Assembly: GCA_003492055.1 (NCBI GenBank)
Contig: DMZE01000249.1
Coordinates: forward strand, 1-9,009
Origin: Cellvibrionales bacterium
GTDB taxonomy: Bacteria; Pseudomonadota; Gammaproteobacteria; Pseudomonadales; UBA7434
Direction: 5' to 3'
DNA length: 9,009 nt
The notes beneath the pieces were generated by a model that saw only the letters and a program-made list of their open reading frames with translations, did no database searches and was not told the DNA's origin. The position numbers and the translations under genes are program-made. Positions 6,817-9,009 of this stretch are shown one piece after another; within the stretch, counting starts at the first letter, position 1; each line of letters starts with the position of its first letter.

Positions 6817-7065
6817 ATGTTGTATAAACAGAATTTCAGCCTGAAAGGCCCATGAATACTGGTCTGAGAGTCTGTTCTGGGTCTTAAGTGAGTATTGCTA
6901 GTGGTTGTATGAGGCCCTTTTTGCAAGGCTATTTATAGCTGTAATAGCGCTGCAATCGACTCTGTTAACCGCAGTTTTGGAGGCTAATAAGCCGTTACTT
7001 TGCGGTGTTGGGTTATCGTCACCGGCTTAAGCGTTAAGTGTTGCGTTATCTTATTGATAAATCAG
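6817..7065 (+). other. Long spacer between zapE and the rplM promoter, no gene seen
   Basis: This stretch holds no credible open reading frame or RNA gene. It contains a nested fold at 6968-7006: ACCGCA (6968-6973) pairs with TGCGGT (7001-7006) and encloses GGCT-AATA-AGCC (6982-6993). It also has the perfect 8-bp palindrome GCTTAAGC (7025-7032). No T-run follows either one, so no intrinsic terminator for zapE can be assigned. An additional upstream rplM promoter could lie here, but no hexamer pair is convincing. Confidence 0.4.
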
Positions 7066-7094
7066 TTGCTAAACCGTATTTGATTCTGTAGTAT
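7066..7094 (+). promoter_or_regulatory. Predicted sigma-70 promoter of rplM-rpsI
   Basis: TTGCTA (7066-7071) and TAGTAT (7089-7094) match the -35 and -10 consensus at 4 of 6 positions each, with an ideal 17-bp spacer. Transcription should begin near 7101. The region between -10 and start is TCGCGC, a GC-rich discriminator of the kind linked to ppGpp/DksA control at ribosomal promoters. A six-T run (7103-7108) follows the predicted start. The segment is closely repeated upstream of petA. Confidence 0.65.
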
Positions 7095-7100
7095 TCGCGC

Positions 7101-7177
7101 TCTTTTTTAGCTTGCTCCAAATGCGGAGTAATCATAGTCAACGCCCATATATTTGGGCCAATTTGGGATGTTTTCTG
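7101..7177 (+). promoter_or_regulatory. rplM leader with alternative pairings, candidate L13 autoregulation site
   Basis: The predicted 77-nt leader carries ATTTGGG twice, at 7151-7157 and 7161-7167. The second copy contains the only ribosome-binding candidate, GGGA (7165-7168), 9 nt before the rplM ATG. GCCCA (7143-7147) pairs with TGGGC (7154-7158), forming a hairpin just upstream of that site. CCAAAT (7117-7122) can instead pair with ATTTGG of either copy, and with the second copy it would hide the ribosome-binding site. E. coli L13 is reported to repress its own operon; that this leader does so is inference. Confidence 0.4.
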
Positions 7178-7606
7178 ATGAAAACTTATAGTGCCAAGCC
7201 TGCTGATATCCAACATGATTGGTTTATCGTCGACGCTACAGGTAAAACGCTCGGTCGCATGGCGACTGAAATTGCGCATAGATTGCGTGGTAAACATAAA
7301 GCTGAATATACTCCGCACATGGACGTTGGCGACTTCATTATTGTCGTGAACGCTGAGAAAGTTGCGGTTACTGGTAAAAAAGGCACTGATAAAATTTATC
7401 ATTCGCATACCGGTTACCCAGGTGGACTTAAGTCTATCTCATTCAATAAATTAATCGAAAAAGCACCTGAGCGGACTATACAGTCGGCTGTTAAAGGCAT
7501 GCTTCCTAGAAATCCTCTAGGTCGAGAGATGTTTCGTAAGCTGAAAGTGTACGCGGGTGATCAGCATCCACATACAGCACAGCAACCACAAATTCTAGAA
7601 TTGTAA
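7178..7606 (+). CDS. rplM: 50S ribosomal protein L13
   Basis: L13 of the large ribosomal subunit, an early assembly protein that binds 23S rRNA. The product is 142 residues, the same length as E. coli L13. The start is the ATG at 7178, where the protein begins MKTYSAKP, matching the E. coli MKTFTAKP. The open frame extends 66 bp further upstream to a TTG, but that part lies within the leader. Family blocks are [13 protein letters not shown] (near residue 20), [19 protein letters not shown] and [23 protein letters not shown], ending [11 protein letters not shown] weak GGGA lies 9 nt upstream. rpsI begins 12 bp after the stop codon, so the two form the classic L13-S9 operon with a predicted promoter at 7066-7094. 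Identification is certain. Confidence 0.99.
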   Translation: MKTYSAKPADIQHDWFIVDATGKTLGRMATEIAHRLRGKHKAEYTPHMDVGDFIIVVNAEKVAVTGKKGTDKIYHSHTGYPGGLKSISFNKLIEKAPERTIQSAVKGMLPRNPLGREMFRKLKVYAGDQHPHTAQQPQILEL

Positions 7607-7618
7607 GAGCACAAGACT

Positions 7619-8014
7619 ATGGCAGCGATTCAATATTACACGGGTACAGGTCGACGTAAAACGGCTTCAGCACGTGTCTTCCTAAAAGATGGCAGCGGCA
7701 CAATTACTGTCAACAAGCGTCCACTCGATGAGTTTTTCGGTCGACAAGTGGCTCGTATGATTGTCCGTCAACCTTTACAACTGGTTGATTGTGATGAGAA
7801 ATTTGATGTTAACGTCACTGTTAGAGGTGGTGGTAGCTTTGGTCAAGCCGGTGCAATCCGTCACGGTATTACTCGTGCATTGATTGAATTCGATGAGGCC
7901 TTACGTTCACCGCTTAGAAAAGCAGGTTTCGTAACACGTGATGCTCGAGAAGTTGAGCGTAAGAAAGTGGGTTTACGTAAAGCGCGAAAGAAGCCTCAGT
8001 TCTCCAAGCGTTAA
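7619..8014 (+). CDS. rpsI: 30S ribosomal protein S9
   Basis: S9 of the small ribosomal subunit, 131 residues (E. coli 130). Clear marks are [16 protein letters not shown] (7-22), the glycine-rich [20 protein letters not shown] (69-88) and the basic tail ending KKPQFSKR. The extreme C-terminal lysine-arginine reaches the P-site tRNA anticodon stem-loop in known ribosome structures. The ATG lies 12 bp after the rplM stop with AAGAG about 9 nt upstream, so it is translated from the rplM transcript. A run of hairpins including a terminator follows, before the petA promoter, separating this operon from the cytochrome bc1 genes. Confidence 0.99.
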   Translation: MAAIQYYTGTGRRKTASARVFLKDGSGTITVNKRPLDEFFGRQVARMIVRQPLQLVDCDEKFDVNVTVRGGGSFGQAGAIRHGITRALIEFDEALRSPLRKAGFVTRDAREVERKKVGLRKARKKPQFSKR

Positions 8015-8068
8015 TCTGTCTGGCAGTTCTATTCGACTGCTTGATGAGGCGTAAAGCCGCGCGAGTCA

Positions 8069-8094
8069 CCACTTTTGACTGAAAGTCAGAGTGG
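8069..8094 (+). terminator. Hairpin after rpsI, first of a tandem pair
   Basis: CCACT (8069-8073) pairs with AGTGG (8090-8094) and TGACT (8076-8080) with AGTCA (8084-8088). The stem is separated by a TT/G internal loop and capped by GAA. No T-run follows, so alone it is not a typical intrinsic terminator; it may protect the rplM-rpsI mRNA end. A weaker GCAGT/ACTGC stem (8023-8027, 8036-8040) lies just before it. Confidence 0.5.
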
Positions 8095-8100
8095 ATCCTT

Positions 8101-8127
8101 AAAAGCCCTCTCCTGCAGAGGGCTTTT
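8101..8127 (+). terminator. Rho-independent-type terminator of rplM-rpsI
   Basis: AAAAGCCCTCT (8101-8111) and AGAGGGCTTTT (8117-8127) are exact complements, forming an 11-bp stem with loop CCTGC. The GC-rich core is flanked by an A-run and a T-run, the standard intrinsic terminator layout, though only four Ts are present. It ends 113 bp after the rpsI stop and about 45 bp before the petA -10, so it separates the two operons. Confidence 0.85.
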
Positions 8128-8170
8128 GCGTGAAAAAGGGTGTGTAAAGCAACATTTTCGTTTGGTTATG

Positions 8171-8179
8171 TGGTAGTAT
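8171..8179 (+). promoter_or_regulatory. Predicted extended -10 promoter of petA
   Basis: TGG-TAGTAT (8171-8179) is an extended -10 element (TGn plus a 4-of-6 hexamer); no good -35 is found at 16-18 bp. Transcription should begin near 8186. From 8173 the sequence GTAGTATTCGC is identical to the rplM promoter at 7088-7098, and TTTTTAGCT follows in both. This likeness to a second promoter is the main support for the call. Confidence 0.55.
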
Positions 8180-8195
8180 TCGCTCGCTTTTTAGC

Positions 8196-8246
8196 TAGTC
8201 GCCAAAGGCCCTGAGAACTCCGGTTCTAGTGACGTTTAAGCGACTA
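8196..8246 (+). ncRNA. Structured petA leader: nested hairpin with UCCG tetraloop
   Basis: TAGTCGC (8196-8202) pairs perfectly with GCGACTA (8240-8246). The enclosed region contains AGAAC (8214-8218) paired with GTTCT (8223-8227) around TCCG, a member of the very stable UNCG tetraloop class closed by a C-G pair. CT/AG extends that stem past a bulged G. A further AGGG-GGTT-CCCT hairpin follows (8248-8259). All lie within the predicted 118-nt petA leader. This is a cis-acting leader element, not a separate gene; its function is unknown. Confidence 0.5.
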
Positions 8247-8287
8247 AAGGGGGTTCCCTAAATATGCTAATGGATAGTTTTAGAATT

Positions 8288-8292
8288 GGAGG
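8288..8292 (+). promoter_or_regulatory. petA ribosome-binding site that fixes the GTG start
   Basis: GGAGG, a near-perfect Shine-Dalgarno sequence, lies 11 nt before GTG 8304. It lies inside any longer reading of the petA frame, such as one starting at TTG 8286, and so argues against those starts. Confidence 0.8.
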
Positions 8293-8303
8293 TATTGAAC
8301 GTC

Positions 8304-8906
8304 GTGAGTAATGACGGCATGAACGTGGGGAGGCGCAATTTTTTGATTGGCGCAACCTCTGTAGTCGGATCAGCAGGTGTAGTTGGGGTCGCGGTACCCT
8401 TTCTTGGCTCCTGGAATCCTAGCGCAAAAGCATTGGCCGCAGGCGCGCCAATAAAAATTGATATCAGTAAGCTGGTACCGGGCGAAATTGTCGGTCCAAT
8501 ACCTGCTTGGCGAGACAAGCCAGTATTTGTTGTCAAACGTTCTGAAGAACAGTTGGCAAGGCTGAATAGTCAGAATGACCGTCTCGCAGACCCTGATTCA
8601 GATGAAATAGCTCAACAACCTCAATATGCAAAGAATGAAACCCGGTCAATTCGTCCTGAGGTTCTTGTTCTGGTTGGCATATGTACTCACCTGAGTTGTT
8701 CGCCGAAATTCAGACCAGCGATAGCGCCTCAGGAATTTGATGCTGAGTGGGTCGGAGGATTCTATTGCCCGTGTCACGGTTCAAAGTTTGATCTTGCGGG
8801 CCGAGTATATTCAGGTGTTCCCGCGCCGACTAATCTGCCTGTCCCGCCACATTATTACGAAAGCGAATCTGTCATTGTGATTGGAGAAGACGGAGGTACT
8901 GCATAG
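8304..8906 (+). CDS. petA: Ubiquinol-cytochrome c reductase, Rieske iron-sulfur subunit
   Basis: The Rieske [2Fe-2S] subunit of the cytochrome bc1 complex (complex III), 200 residues. It passes electrons from ubiquinol to cytochrome c1 on the periplasmic side. Cluster ligands are C127 and H129 in CTHLSC and C155 and H158 in CPCHGS; C132 and C157 form the usual disulfide. The N-terminus [18 protein letters not shown] carries the twin-arginine motif (R10, R11), followed by a hydrophobic segment (about 13-34). The protein is therefore expected to cross by the Tat route and stay anchored by this uncleaved segment. The start is GTG 8304: it gives the MSNDG...GRR N-terminus typical of pseudomonad PetA and has GGAGG 11 nt upstream. 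ATG 8319 is a less likely alternative. petB overlaps its stop codon by one base. Confidence 0.97.
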   Translation: MSNDGMNVGRRNFLIGATSVVGSAGVVGVAVPFLGSWNPSAKALAAGAPIKIDISKLVPGEIVGPIPAWRDKPVFVVKRSEEQLARLNSQNDRLADPDSDEIAQQPQYAKNETRSIRPEVLVLVGICTHLSCSPKFRPAIAPQEFDAEWVGGFYCPCHGSKFDLAGRVYSGVPAPTNLPVPPHYYESESVIVIGEDGGTA

Positions 8907-9009
8907 TGGCGACTATCGAACAGCAGTTTAAAAATGTCATGCAGTGGGTCGACGACAGATTACCTGTCACAGAGACTTACGAAAAGCATATGTCAAAGTA
9001 CTATGCGCC
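8906..9009 (+). CDS. petB: Cytochrome b of the bc1 complex, N-terminal part (gene cut by window edge)
   Basis: This is the first 34 codons of cytochrome b, the di-haem membrane subunit of complex III; the rest lies beyond the window. The GTG at 8906-8908 shares its first base with the petA stop TAG and has GGAGG (8892-8896) 9 nt upstream, so translation is probably coupled to petA. The N-terminal QWVDDRLPVT followed by KHMSKYYA is the amphipathic start typical of bacterial cytochrome b, where Pseudomonas has a WVDARFP...HLSKYYAPKN stretch. The haem-binding helices are not in view. An internal ATG at codon 12 has no comparable ribosome-binding site. petC, for cytochrome c1, is expected next. 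Confidence 0.92.
   Translation, partial: MATIEQQFKNVMQWVDDRLPVTETYEKHMSKYYA

Noticed and set aside
6834..6846. TTTCA/TGAAA hairpin just after zapE as a terminator
   Set aside because: Only 5 AT-rich base pairs with no following T-run.
1391..7048. Recurrent GCGTTA/TAACGC hexamers in several spacers (near 1392, 4887, 5505, 5528, 7031, 7043)
   Set aside because: The hexamer also appears inside genes, has no constant position relative to starts, and could reflect base and codon composition. A genome-wide count would be needed.
7112..7177. Longer rplM reading frame starting at TTG 7112
   Set aside because: The added 22 residues have no match in L13, the ATG at 7178 gives the exact family N-terminus and length, and the extra part overlaps the predicted leader.
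8286..8303. Longer petA frame starting at TTG 8286
   Set aside because: It would place the GGAGG ribosome-binding site inside the gene, and the extra residues precede the typical MSNDG N-terminus.
1..9009. Search for a mobile element, CRISPR array, toxin-antitoxin pair, defence or biosynthetic cluster
   Set aside because: All recognisable genes are conserved housekeeping families. I saw no transposase, integrase, direct-repeat array, attachment site or abrupt change in composition.

Overview
The window is a compact block of chromosomal housekeeping genes from a gammaproteobacterium of moderate GC content (judged by eye). The order zapG<>zapE-rplM-rpsI-petA-petB, with a degS-type gene nearby, is the arrangement I know from Pseudomonas-like gammaproteobacteria. 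E. coli has the same zapG/degS and zapE-rplM-rpsI neighbourhood but no pet genes. A marine or aquatic relative of the Pseudomonadales/Cellvibrionales is a reasonable guess; genus cannot be assigned from this alone. I see no mobile element, CRISPR array, tRNA, rRNA or phage gene, and no broken gene. Two genes are cut by the window edges: dapE on the left and petB on the right.

Left part (1-3002), all on the minus strand and read from right to left: a DegS/AlgW-type periplasmic serine protease (sigma-E pathway), a YaiI/DUF188 protein only 5 bp further on, a YfcH-type nucleotide-sugar-epimerase-like protein 37 bp further on, then a 134-bp gap and the 5' part of dapE (lysine/peptidoglycan precursor synthesis). 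The protease starts with TTG. Upstream of it lies a 180-bp divergent control region carrying a perfect 8+8 inverted repeat.

Middle part (3183-5448): nif3/ybgI and a TesB-like double-hotdog thioesterase on the plus strand, then zapG (yhcB) on the minus strand, convergent with the thioesterase. A long hairpin sits between the converging genes. zapG has a duplicated ribosome-binding segment and a longer acidic tail than the E. coli protein.

Right part (5680-9009), plus strand: zapE (division-associated AAA-type ATPase), a long spacer, the rplM-rpsI ribosomal protein operon with its own promoter and a potentially autoregulatory leader, a cluster of hairpins ending in a rho-independent-type terminator, and the petA-petB start of the cytochrome bc1 operon. 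The petA start is a GTG found by comparing N-termini, and petB overlaps petA by one base.

The most interesting signals are regulatory. The rplM and petA promoters share a nearly identical -10/discriminator/early-transcribed segment, including a T-run right after the predicted start site. This hints at common growth-rate control of ribosome and respiratory-chain synthesis. The petA leader folds into a nested hairpin capped by a UCCG tetraloop. I found no clearly new multi-gene system here; the proteins all belong to well-known families.
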